From NCBI GenBank assembly GCA_023399155.1, contig JAEWQP010000030.1:1-64000 (forward strand): a DNA stretch of 64,000 nt, in the 5' to 3' direction. The stretch's first letter is position 1. Every line of letters starts with the position of its first letter. Positions 56,922 through 64,000 of this stretch are shown piece after piece. This DNA is from Verrucomicrobiota bacterium. GTDB taxonomy: Bacteria; Verrucomicrobiota; Verrucomicrobiia; Opitutales; Opitutaceae. Made by a program: the position numbers and the translations under genes. The notes under the pieces are model-generated. The model worked only from the letters and a program-made list of their open reading frames with translations, was not told where the DNA came from and did no database searches.

Positions 56922-58154
56922 TCAGCCGGACAGTTTCCTGTTGCGACGGATCAGGGCGAGCCGCTGATCCACACAGGCACGCGTCGTCAGGCCGTCCTCG
57001 GGCGTGTTCAGGCACCAGTCGACAAGCCGCGCGACCGAACTTCGGGCCACGTAGCAACGCGTGTCCGAGCCACCGTAGTACATGAGCACCGTGTCATCCG
57101 GCAGCCGCACCCAGCCGTTGGTGAACGCGACATTGGAAACGTCGCCCACCCGTTCGCTGAAACGGGGGGAAATGAGGTGGCCGCCCGGCCGCGCGATCAC
57201 CCTCGAGGGATCATCAAGCGCCGTCAGGAACATGTAGATCGTGTAGCGCAGGCCGGCGGCGCAGCCGCGCACGCCATGGGCGAGATGAAGCCAGCCCCGG
57301 CCGGTCTTGATCGGAGCCGGCCCCTGGCCGTTTTTCACCTCCTTGATCGTGTGGTAAGCCCGCCCGTCGATGATCGTCTCGGGACCCGTCACGCCCGTGG
57401 TGATGTCCTTGCAGAGCGTCCAGCCGATGCCGCCGCCCGAGCCCACGTCGATGAAGCCGTCCATCGGACGCGTGTAGAACGCGTAGTGTCCGTCGACGAA
57501 TTCCTCGTGCAGCACGACGTTGCGCTGCTGGGAGGCGGGAGTCTTCAGGTTCGGAAGGCGCTCCCATGTCTTGAAATCCCGGGTACGCACCAGGCCCGCC
57601 TGGGCGACGGCCGAAGACAGGTCTCCGGGCGCGGCCCCCGGGTCCTTCGACTCCGAGCAGAACACGCCGTAGATCCAGCCGTCCTGATGGAACGTCACGC
57701 GTATGTCGTAGAGATTCGTCTCGCCGGGAATCTCCGGGATGTCGCACGGCTCGTCCCAGAAGCGGAAGTTGTCGACGCCGTTCGGACTTTCCGCGATGGC
57801 GAAGAAGCTCTTGCGGTCGGCGCCCTCGACGCGCGCCACGAGATGCACCCGGCCCTTCCAGAGGAAGGCGCCGGGATTGTAGGCGCCGCCCACGCCGAGC
57901 CGTTCCATGAAGAAGGGATTGGTCTTTGGATTGAAGTCATACCGCCACTCGAGGGGCACGTGATGGGCGGTGAGCACCGGGTATTTAAAGCGCTCATACA
58001 CACCATTCTCCCACCCGGTCTCGACGGGATTTCGGCGCCTGAGGAATCGCTCGTGGGCGGCGCGCACCGACCGGACGCGGGCGCGAAAGGCTCGCTCTGA
58101 CGGGAGGGACTGGCGCGCGGTCGTGGCACCGGCCTGGGTATTCTTTTTTTTCAT
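56922..58154 (-). CDS. GH130 beta-mannosyl-glucose phosphorylase
   Basis: A 410-residue phosphorylase of family GH130, most like the subfamily-1 mannosylglucose phosphorylases, which split Man-beta-1,4-Glc with phosphate to mannose-1-phosphate and glucose. Signatures: NPVETGWENGVYERFKYPVL (about 42-61), VGGAYNPGAFLWKGRVHLVAR (about 88-108) and GETNLYDIRVTFHQDGWIYG, with the catalytic general-acid Asp150 in NLYDIR. The N-terminus is Lys-rich (MKKKN). The epimerase gene that would supply its substrate lies immediately upstream on the same strand. Confidence 0.86.
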   Translation of the reverse strand: MKKKNTQAGATTARQSLPSERAFRARVRSVRAAHERFLRRRNPVETGWENGVYERFKYPVLTAHHVPLEWRYDFNPKTNPFFMERLGVGGAYNPGAFLWKGRVHLVARVEGADRKSFFAIAESPNGVDNFRFWDEPCDIPEIPGETNLYDIRVTFHQDGWIYGVFCSESKDPGAAPGDLSSAVAQAGLVRTRDFKTWERLPNLKTPASQQRNVVLHEEFVDGHYAFYTRPMDGFIDVGSGGGIGWTLCKDITTGVTGPETIIDGRAYHTIKEVKNGQGPAPIKTGRGWLHLAHGVRGCAAGLRYTIYMFLTALDDPSRVIARPGGHLISPRFSERVGDVSNVAFTNGWVRLPDDTVLMYYGGSDTRCYVARSSVARLVDWCLNTPEDGLTTRACVDQRLALIRRNRKLSG

Positions 58155-58178
58155 GTTTCGATGAATGTAGGCCGGACG

Positions 58179-59402
58179 TCACCGGGTGCAGACGGCGGCG
58201 GCCGCGATCGCACGCAGGCGCGCGGCGGCCTCCATGCAGGCGCGGCTGTTGTGGTAGGGACATTTCCAAAAGCTGACCTTCGAGTGGCCGGCTAGGACGC
58301 GACCGTCGCGGGTCACGCCGCGAATCCACTCGCCATGCCGGCGGTCGACCAGCCGGGTTTCGATGAAATCCCAGGCGCGCAGGGCCGCGGCGAGGAACCG
58401 TTCGTCACCAGATAGCTGGTACGCGTTGATGAACCCCACCACTGCCTCCGCCTGGGGCCACCATTCCTTGTCCGTATTTGTGAGCCCGGCGGGACTGCCT
58501 TCGTTGAAGATCGCCCCGTCCTGGTCGAGCCCCTCGGCCAGGGTCGCCTCGGCGATCCGTATGGCCACCGAGCGGATGCGACCGCTCAGCGCCGCGTCAC
58601 CGAGAACCCCGGCCGCCTCCCAGAGGAGCCAGCTCGCCTCGATGTCGTGCCCATAGGAGATGCGATCCGAGCGCCCCTCCCACGCGTCGCCAAAGAACAG
58701 CCCGAGATGGTACGTGCGCGGATCGAGGATGCGCTCGAGCATGACGGCCAGCAGGGAACCCTGAGCCTCGCGCAGGGACGGATCGGGCCAGACGCGCATC
58801 AAGTTCGCGTAGGCCTCCATCACGTGAAGATGCGTGTTCTGCGACTTGGGTGCGTTCATGTCGACCGCGCTCAGACGCATGTCGGCGATCGGCGACCAGT
58901 CCTGAGCGAAGGCTTCGAAGTAGCCTCCATGGCGCCGGTCCCGCGCGTGGCACTCCAGCAGACGGAAGACGCCGATGGCGAGGTCCAGCGGCTCGCGCTC
59001 TCCCGAGGCGCGATGGTACTCCGTGAGTGCATAGATCGCGAACGCCTGTCCGTACACCTGCTTGCGTCGCTCCAGCGGCTTGCCGGTCGCATCGACGGAC
59101 CAGATGAAACCGCCGTGCTGCGGGTCGGCGAAACGATCCCTCAAGTCGACGTAGGCGTGTCGCGCCATATCCAGGGTCGCGATCTTCTGCTCCCTTCCGC
59201 AGGCGGCCGAATACGTCCAGAGGACGCGCGAAGTGAGCAGCGCACCGCGTGGACTCTCCCGATCGACGACAAGGTCATCGGAGATCGCTCCCCAGAAGCC
59301 TCCGGTGCGATCCACCGCATGCCGCGTCCAGAACGGCAGGATGTTATCCTCGAGATCCTTCTCGATCTTCGTGGCGTAGTCGACAAGCACGCGTGGATCC
59401 AT
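58179..59402 (-). CDS. AGE-family cellobiose/mannobiose 2-epimerase
   Basis: A 407-residue (alpha/alpha)6-barrel sugar epimerase. It matches cellobiose 2-epimerases: ERRKQVYGQAFAIYALTEY (about 111-129), NTHLHVMEAYANL, SYGHDIEASWLL with His252, and WKCPYHNSRACMEA with His384, the two catalytic His. Such enzymes turn beta-mannobiose into mannosyl-glucose. Together with the GH130 gene 24 nt downstream this gives the mannobiose route described in Bacteroides fragilis. The two genes form an operon. Confidence 0.88.
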   Translation of the reverse strand: MDPRVLVDYATKIEKDLEDNILPFWTRHAVDRTGGFWGAISDDLVVDRESPRGALLTSRVLWTYSAACGREQKIATLDMARHAYVDLRDRFADPQHGGFIWSVDATGKPLERRKQVYGQAFAIYALTEYHRASGEREPLDLAIGVFRLLECHARDRRHGGYFEAFAQDWSPIADMRLSAVDMNAPKSQNTHLHVMEAYANLMRVWPDPSLREAQGSLLAVMLERILDPRTYHLGLFFGDAWEGRSDRISYGHDIEASWLLWEAAGVLGDAALSGRIRSVAIRIAEATLAEGLDQDGAIFNEGSPAGLTNTDKEWWPQAEAVVGFINAYQLSGDERFLAAALRAWDFIETRLVDRRHGEWIRGVTRDGRVLAGHSKVSFWKCPYHNSRACMEAAARLRAIAAAAVCTR

Positions 59403-59696
59403 GGAAGGCGGGAAGCTTCACGGTCTCCGGCCCAACCGTCAAAGCCTCAGGATTGAGCCCTGCCCGTCCGGAAATTATGATCCCTTTCCGACCACACGCC
59501 CACGGCGCCGACCGTTTCGAGCGCGTGGCACGGTGGAATGCGATCGGAAAAGCCCGCCGGCCGACGCCGAACCTCCGAGACGCGCCTGCTTCCAAAGGAG
59601 CGAAGCGCGAGCGGCTCAGGCGCCCCGAAACGCTTTGGCGTCCGTGGTAGGGCGCGCTCTACCTATGACACGAAACTCGACAGCACAGCACACGCT
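59403..59696. repeat. Gap with a palindromic GGTAGGGCGCGCTCTACC copy
   Basis: A 294-nt gap between the epimerase and the coiled-coil gene. At 59646-59663 lies the near-palindrome ggtagggcgcgctctacc, followed by tatgacacg. In reverse complement it reads cgtgtcat then aggtagagcgcgcc, a shortened form of the repeat at 15861 and 53549. The rest has no recognised feature. Confidence 0.5.
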
Positions 59697-62600
59697 TTAC
59701 GGCAGCGCTCGGCGGTACTCCGCGCCATCGGGTCCGCCAAAAACGATCTGATTGCCCTCGATACGCAGGAAACGCACACCGCGCACGACGTCGACCAGTT
59801 GCCCGGATCGGTAAGGCTGCCCATCGATCACGGCCATGCTGTCGACTCCGGAATTCCGGTGCCCGCTTATCGAGACACGCTGCACGATCTGGATGATCGC
59901 CGGATCGCTCCCCGGTGCGCGTGCGCCGGCCGGAGTCACGCGAGCCGCGGCGTCGGGTCCGGTCGGCCGCGTCGGCGCGCCCACGCGGGAAGCCGAGCCC
60001 GTCGCGGGTTGCGCGGGCGTGATCGTGGGCGCCGGAGCCGGCCGCGGCAGGGTTGCAGCCGGTGCTGCGGTGGGGGTATTCGAGGGGCGCGCGCTCGCCA
60101 CGGCGGGAGCCGCAGCGGGAACGGTCGCCGGAGGCTCCGCTGAAGCCGCGGCGAGACGCTGCTCGAGTTCGCGACGGGCTTGCTCGGATTCGGCAAGTTG
60201 CCGCGCGAGGCGCTCGACCTCCCCACCGGCGGACGCCTGCGCGGTCGCCGGCGTCGCGCCTTCGAGTTCGGTGATACGCTGCAGGAGGCGGTGAACCTCC
60301 GCCTGGCGCGCCTCGGCCCGGGCGAAAGTATCCGCAAGGCGTCGCTCCAGATCGGCCATGCGCGCGTCGCCGGTGCCGGCGGCCGCGCGCTCCTCAAGCC
60401 GGGTCTGCATGGCGGCGAGTTCACGCTCCAGCTCCGCGACGCGCCCGGTGGACGCACCTGCCTCCGTCTCCAAGGTTTGGATGCGCTCCCGAGCGGCCGC
60501 GAGTTCGCCGGCCTGGTCGCCCCGGCTTTGGGCCTCCGCGGTCAGGCGCGTGGCCTCCGCTTCGGCATCGGCGCGCGCGCGCTGCGCGGCCGCCAGCTCG
60601 CCACGCACGGTCGCCAGCTCGGCCTGCAGGGCCGAGCCGCGTTGCTCGATCGCGCCGGGATTGCCATCGCCGGCGGCGAGGCGGGCTTGCAGCGATTCGA
60701 CTTCCTGGCCGCGCGCAGCAAGATCCGCGCGGGCTTCCTCGAGTTGCCGCGTCAACTGCCCGGCGGCGGCCTGTGCGGCCGCGTTCTCCTCGCGCACCGC
60801 GGCGAGCGCCTCCTGGGCGGCTTGAGAAGCGTTGGCCCGCGCGTTGGATTCCTCCAGTTGCGTCTTGAGCGAAGCGAGTTCGGCCTGCAAGGCCGCGCGC
60901 TCCCGCTCAGCCTCTGCGCCCAAGCCGGACGCCTGGCCCAACTGCTCGCGGGCCTGCGCTGCCTCGCGCGCACGTTCCTCGGCCAGAACCCGCAGGTCCG
61001 ACAACTCCTTCTGCAACTGCACCGTGGTCGTGCGCATCGCACCCGCTTCCTTCTCGAGCGCCGCAAGCGCGTTCACCGCGGTCGCGCGGGCCGATTCCGC
61101 GGCCTCGCGAGCTGCTTCGGCGGTGGCGAGCGCAGCGGCGCGACCTGAGGCCGACTCCACGTCCTTGCGCGCCGAAGCCAGTTCGTCCTGGAGACGGTCC
61201 CGTTCGACGGCAGCCCGGGATGCTGTGTCAGTCACCTGCGCCAACTGCCCCCGCAGGGTTTCGATCTCGGCGATGCGTTTCTCGGCCTGGGTTCGCAGAG
61301 ACTCCACCTCGGTGACGATCTGCGCGTTCCCAGCACGCCCTTGCTCCACTTCCTGCGTGAGCGCGGTGAGTCGTGCGACCGCGTCGTCGCGCGCCCGGAC
61401 CAGGGGCTCCTGTTGTGCCCGCGCCTCCTCGAGCGACTTCGACAACTGGTCGACTTCTGCGGTGAGTGCAGACTCGCGCTTGCCGGCATCCGCCGATGAG
61501 CTCCGCGCTGTCTCAAGCGCCTTGCGGACCTCGTCCAGTTCGGCCTGGAGCCGCTCCTGCGCGCTGCCGGCGGCGGCAAGCTCCGCCGCCAGTTTTTCGG
61601 AATCGGAGATCGCGCTGTTGAGCTGGGCGATCCGCCCCTCGAGAGCTGACTTCTCCCCGGCCGCCTTCTCAATCGTCGTGCGCGCTTCGGCCAGCTCGGC
61701 TTGGATCCGCTGGTTCGTCTCCGCCGCCGCGGCCTGCGCCTTTTGCGCCTCGGTCAGGGAAGCCGCGGTCGCCTGCTGCTTGCGCTCCAGTTCGCTGATG
61801 CGCGTGAGGAGTTCCTGACGGTGACCTTCGGTCGTGGCGGCGAGCGAGGTCGCAGCGGACGCGGTTTGCTTCTGCGTCTCCAGCTCCCCCTCGAGCGTCT
61901 TGACGCGGGCGGCGGCCGATTCGGCGCGCCGATTGGTTTCCTCGAGTGTCTTTTCCAGCTCCGCCGCCCAGTCGCGTGCCTCCTTCAGATTGCGGCGCGC
62001 CCCTTCGACCTGCTGCTGCAATTCGCGCGCCGTGCCGATCTCGCCGGCCGACTTCAGCTCCGCAACGGCTTTGGCCGTTTCCGTTTCGGCCGACTTGGCC
62101 CGCGCGCGCGCCTCCTCGGTCTCCCGCCACGCAGCCGCCAGTTCGCGGGCCAGCCGGTCCGCGTTGGCCCTGGCGGTAGCACCCGCCTCCATCTGCTCGG
62201 CCAGCCGGTCGATCAGGACAAGTTCAGATTCCGCGGGAAGCACCAGCGTCTCCACCGCCGGGGCCGCCGCAGTGCTCCCGTCGAGCGATCCACCAAAAGC
62301 GGATGCCGTGGCGGGCGTCAGTGTATCCACCACGCGCCAACCATCGCCCTCGGAAATGAGCACCTCGAGCTTGCGGGTCTTTCCCGTGCCCGACACTCGC
62401 TCCAGAAATCGCTCGCGTCCCGCCTGCAGCGGCGTCCAGACGAGGCCGCGATCGCCCCCGTTGACCGTGGCACCGATGAAGTACTCCGAGGTTCCGGTCT
62501 CGGCCGTGACGATACGCAGGAAGCGGGGACCGCGCGGCACGATGGCGACCTGGACCGTGCGCAAGGTGCCCTCGCCGCCGATGATCACCTCGGCACGGAC

Positions 62601-62804
62601 GACGTCGCCCTCGTCCCAGTAGCGGCGGGCCGAGGACACGGCCTTGGGAAGTGGCTCTCCGGATACGCCCCGCGAGACCTCGCCTGACCACTCGCCGAGC
62701 AGGGCGGCCACGGGCTCGGCCGGCGAGCCGAGAAGGGAAGACGCCGCGAACGCGGCGAAAGCCAGGAAAAGGAACGGGACGGCGATACGATGCGGGTGGG
62801 GCAT
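59697..62804 (-). CDS. Secreted long coiled-coil protein
   Basis: A 1035-residue exported protein. A signal peptide (FLFLAFAAFAASSLLGSPA) is followed by a globular N-terminal domain of about 180 residues (LLGEWSGEVSRG...). Residues about 200-890 are a continuous Ala/Glu/Arg-rich alpha-helical coiled coil (for example AELEKTLEETNRRAESAAAR). A Pro/Ala-rich linker follows, and the last 60 residues (VQRVSISGHRNSG, MAVIDGQPYRSGQLVD, VRFLRIEGNQIVF) resemble the short C-terminal domain of GspB-type secretion proteins. It could be a periplasm-spanning rod; the function is inferred only from architecture. The gene has the GC-rich codon bias of its neighbours. Confidence 0.75.
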   Translation of the reverse strand: MPHPHRIAVPFLFLAFAAFAASSLLGSPAEPVAALLGEWSGEVSRGVSGEPLPKAVSSARRYWDEGDVVRAEVIIGGEGTLRTVQVAIVPRGPRFLRIVTAETGTSEYFIGATVNGGDRGLVWTPLQAGRERFLERVSGTGKTRKLEVLISEGDGWRVVDTLTPATASAFGGSLDGSTAAAPAVETLVLPAESELVLIDRLAEQMEAGATARANADRLARELAAAWRETEEARARAKSAETETAKAVAELKSAGEIGTARELQQQVEGARRNLKEARDWAAELEKTLEETNRRAESAAARVKTLEGELETQKQTASAATSLAATTEGHRQELLTRISELERKQQATAASLTEAQKAQAAAAETNQRIQAELAEARTTIEKAAGEKSALEGRIAQLNSAISDSEKLAAELAAAGSAQERLQAELDEVRKALETARSSSADAGKRESALTAEVDQLSKSLEEARAQQEPLVRARDDAVARLTALTQEVEQGRAGNAQIVTEVESLRTQAEKRIAEIETLRGQLAQVTDTASRAAVERDRLQDELASARKDVESASGRAAALATAEAAREAAESARATAVNALAALEKEAGAMRTTTVQLQKELSDLRVLAEERAREAAQAREQLGQASGLGAEAERERAALQAELASLKTQLEESNARANASQAAQEALAAVREENAAAQAAAGQLTRQLEEARADLAARGQEVESLQARLAAGDGNPGAIEQRGSALQAELATVRGELAAAQRARADAEAEATRLTAEAQSRGDQAGELAAARERIQTLETEAGASTGRVAELERELAAMQTRLEERAAAGTGDARMADLERRLADTFARAEARQAEVHRLLQRITELEGATPATAQASAGGEVERLARQLAESEQARRELEQRLAAASAEPPATVPAAAPAVASARPSNTPTAAPAATLPRPAPAPTITPAQPATGSASRVGAPTRPTGPDAAARVTPAGARAPGSDPAIIQIVQRVSISGHRNSGVDSMAVIDGQPYRSGQLVDVVRGVRFLRIEGNQIVFGGPDGAEYRRALP

Positions 62805-62926
62805 GGTCCGTGGCTGGGCTGGGCGCGACCGGTCCGATGGGCAGGTGAGGGAGCAGGCGGGCGACCGGGCGCTCCCTGATGCCTACGGCGCGGCGGGCCG
62901 GAATGCAAGGCCGAGGCACGACGGGC

Positions 62927-64000
62927 TCACCCGAATCGCAATCGATGATCGACGCGCCGCGTCTGCGCGGGTGTGAGCGGCGGCAGGTCCCCGAGCACCG
63001 GTCGCAGATGGTGCGCCGCGACATAGTGCACCGCGGCGGCCTGGAGTTGTCTCCAACGCGTCCACTCCAGATCCGGAGCATGCGCCGTGTGGCGGAGCAG
63101 GCTGTGCCACTCCAGCCGCGCGCGCTCGACATCGCCGGGCCGAAGCTCGCCTGCATAGAGCCCTTCCGGCGGACGCCCACCCGTCATGGCCAGCACTTCC
63201 GCGGCCCCATCGCCATATTGCGGCGGAAGCCCGCGCTCGAGGTAGCCCTCGTGCGTGGCATCGTCGTAGGTCGACCGGCACACCGCCCCGAGGCGGCTGC
63301 TCTTGCCGGCATGTTCGTCAAACCGATGTCCGGCGCGCAGGTTGGCAAGATCGTGCAGGAGCGCCTCGATGTCGTAGCTTTCGTCCTCGAGCGCCGCGGC
63401 GACGGCCAGCCCCTCGCCGTTGTGGAAAAAGCTGAACACCCGCCCGCGCCGGGTCGGCACGCCGCGCGCATCGATCAACCCGAGCTGGAGCCAGGCCGAG
63501 GCGGGCGAGCGGCTCCGGCGCAGTTCGCCCTCGCACACGCTCAGCTGGTCGCAGCCCAGGCACTCCACAGGATAGGCCTTCCTTTCCGGCGGCGCGATCA
63601 ACCAGGCCCCAAGGCTGTCGCGAAACGCCTCCACCGGGACGTGACCGTAGTCGACGCGCGCGGCCACCATGTCATGGCGTTCCACAAGTTCCTCGATCCT
63701 TCCCCCGCCGGAAAGCGCGGGCACGAGGGGCAGCACGCGGGCGCGGAAAGTGGCGTCGTCGATCCCGCGCGTCCAGCGAATCATGTCGTTGAGATCCGGG
63801 TACGCCGCCGCCAGCGCGCGACGCACCGGTTTGACCGGGACCAGCCGCCCGGGCTCACCGCCCGTCCCGTCGCGCGTGCGGACGGCGAGTTGAACTTCGC
63901 GGCCGTAGCGGCGCTCGCGCCCGCGACCGAGCCGGCAGACCTGCCCCACCCCGCGGCCCTGCAGCGACTCCGCCCCGGACAGCGCCGCCCGCCACTGTTC
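62927..64000 (-). CDS. C-terminal part of a large protein, possibly Ski2-like helicase (5' end outside window)
   Basis: The frame is open to the right edge, so at least 357 residues are seen and the start lies outside the window. VFSFFHNGEGLAVAAALEDESYDIEALLHDLANLRAGHRF (in parts: VFSFFHNGEGLAVAAAL; HDLANLRAGHRF) and LARTxx-free C-terminal helical parts resemble the C-terminal ratchet and tail regions of Ski2-like DEAD/DEAH helicases. Two Cys (ECLGCDQLSVCEGE) may bind metal. No helicase motif lies in the visible part, so the assignment is tentative. Confidence 0.4.
   Translation of the reverse strand, partial: EQWRAALSGAESLQGRGVGQVCRLGRGRERRYGREVQLAVRTRDGTGGEPGRLVPVKPVRRALAAAYPDLNDMIRWTRGIDDATFRARVLPLVPALSGGGRIEELVERHDMVAARVDYGHVPVEAFRDSLGAWLIAPPERKAYPVECLGCDQLSVCEGELRRSRSPASAWLQLGLIDARGVPTRRGRVFSFFHNGEGLAVAAALEDESYDIEALLHDLANLRAGHRFDEHAGKSSRLGAVCRSTYDDATHEGYLERGLPPQYGDGAAEVLAMTGGRPPEGLYAGELRPGDVERARLEWHSLLRHTAHAPDLEWTRWRQLQAAAVHYVAAHHLRPVLGDLPPLTPAQTRRVDHRLRFG

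Overview
The window is chromosomal DNA of a high-GC Gram-negative bacterium, most likely a verrucomicrobium close to Opitutus (Opitutaceae). The clues are a tandemly fused double-length UvrA (a trait known from Chlamydiae in the same PVC superphylum), a DUF5069 protein, a C-terminal extracellular domain typical of verrucomicrobial secreted proteins, and many start codons without an obvious Shine-Dalgarno sequence. Genes are dense, mostly housekeeping, and lie on both strands. There is no rRNA, CRISPR array, prophage or IS element; one tRNA gene (Cys) lies near the left end.

Layout. 0-8.6 kb: tRNA-Cys, an orphan ParA, two ABC-2 type permeases without their ATPase, rnc-mfd in overlap, and a SurA-like foldase. 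8.7-15.5 kb: ThuA-like protein, RadC, CstA, a YjdF-like membrane protein, an isochorismatase fold carrying a long Arg-rich tail, and a YhaM-like exoribonuclease. 15.5-16.3 kb: a small toxin-antitoxin pair split by a dispersed repeat. 16.4-26.3 kb: acetyl-CoA synthetase, Rho, a large unknown protein, HisF, a cupin membrane protein, a family-4-like uracil-DNA glycosylase and riboflavin synthase. 26.6-33.1 kb: an inactive DegP-like protein, an active HtrA lipoprotein, LeuS and a small anchored protein. 33.5-41.3 kb: hybrid histidine kinase, Pcm, KdsB, HPr, TatD, a monooxygenase-like protein, Fe-ADH and YacG. 41.4-45.3 kb: S41 peptidase and a LytS/LytTR two-component pair. 45.5-53.5 kb: fused UvrA, a thioredoxin-like protein, a DUF4214-like repeat protein and DUF5069. 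53.6-59.4 kb: a carbohydrate cluster with a TIM-barrel/GFO-IDH fusion, an MFS carrier, a GH130 mannosylglucose phosphorylase and a cellobiose/mannobiose 2-epimerase. 59.7-64 kb: a 1035-residue secreted coiled-coil protein and the end of a protein that may be a helicase.

The most unusual signal is outside the genes. Many gaps between genes hold degenerate tandem arrays of very short units with a constant period of 6, 7, 8 or 11 nt. They are often paired as two inverted arms around a GC-rich core, and the arms often start directly after a stop codon or run up to the next start codon. Instances lie at about 2275-2411, 8583-8624, 10556-10583, 19801-20155, 22354-22393, 24220-24290, 25390-25664, 26313-26593, 28166-28382 and 32508-32626. 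Several share sequence between loci. In four cases (second permease, hisF, uracil-DNA glycosylase, ribE) the array occupies the place where a ribosome binding site would be. No single known repeat class explains this pattern, and it is the best candidate here for something undescribed.

How the genes work together: mannobiose or mannosyl-glucose use (epimerase, phosphorylase, perhaps the MFS carrier), envelope protein quality control (SurA-like, HtrA, pseudo-DegP), DNA repair (Mfd, UvrA, UDG, RadC), and RNA processing or termination (RNase III, Rho, YhaM).
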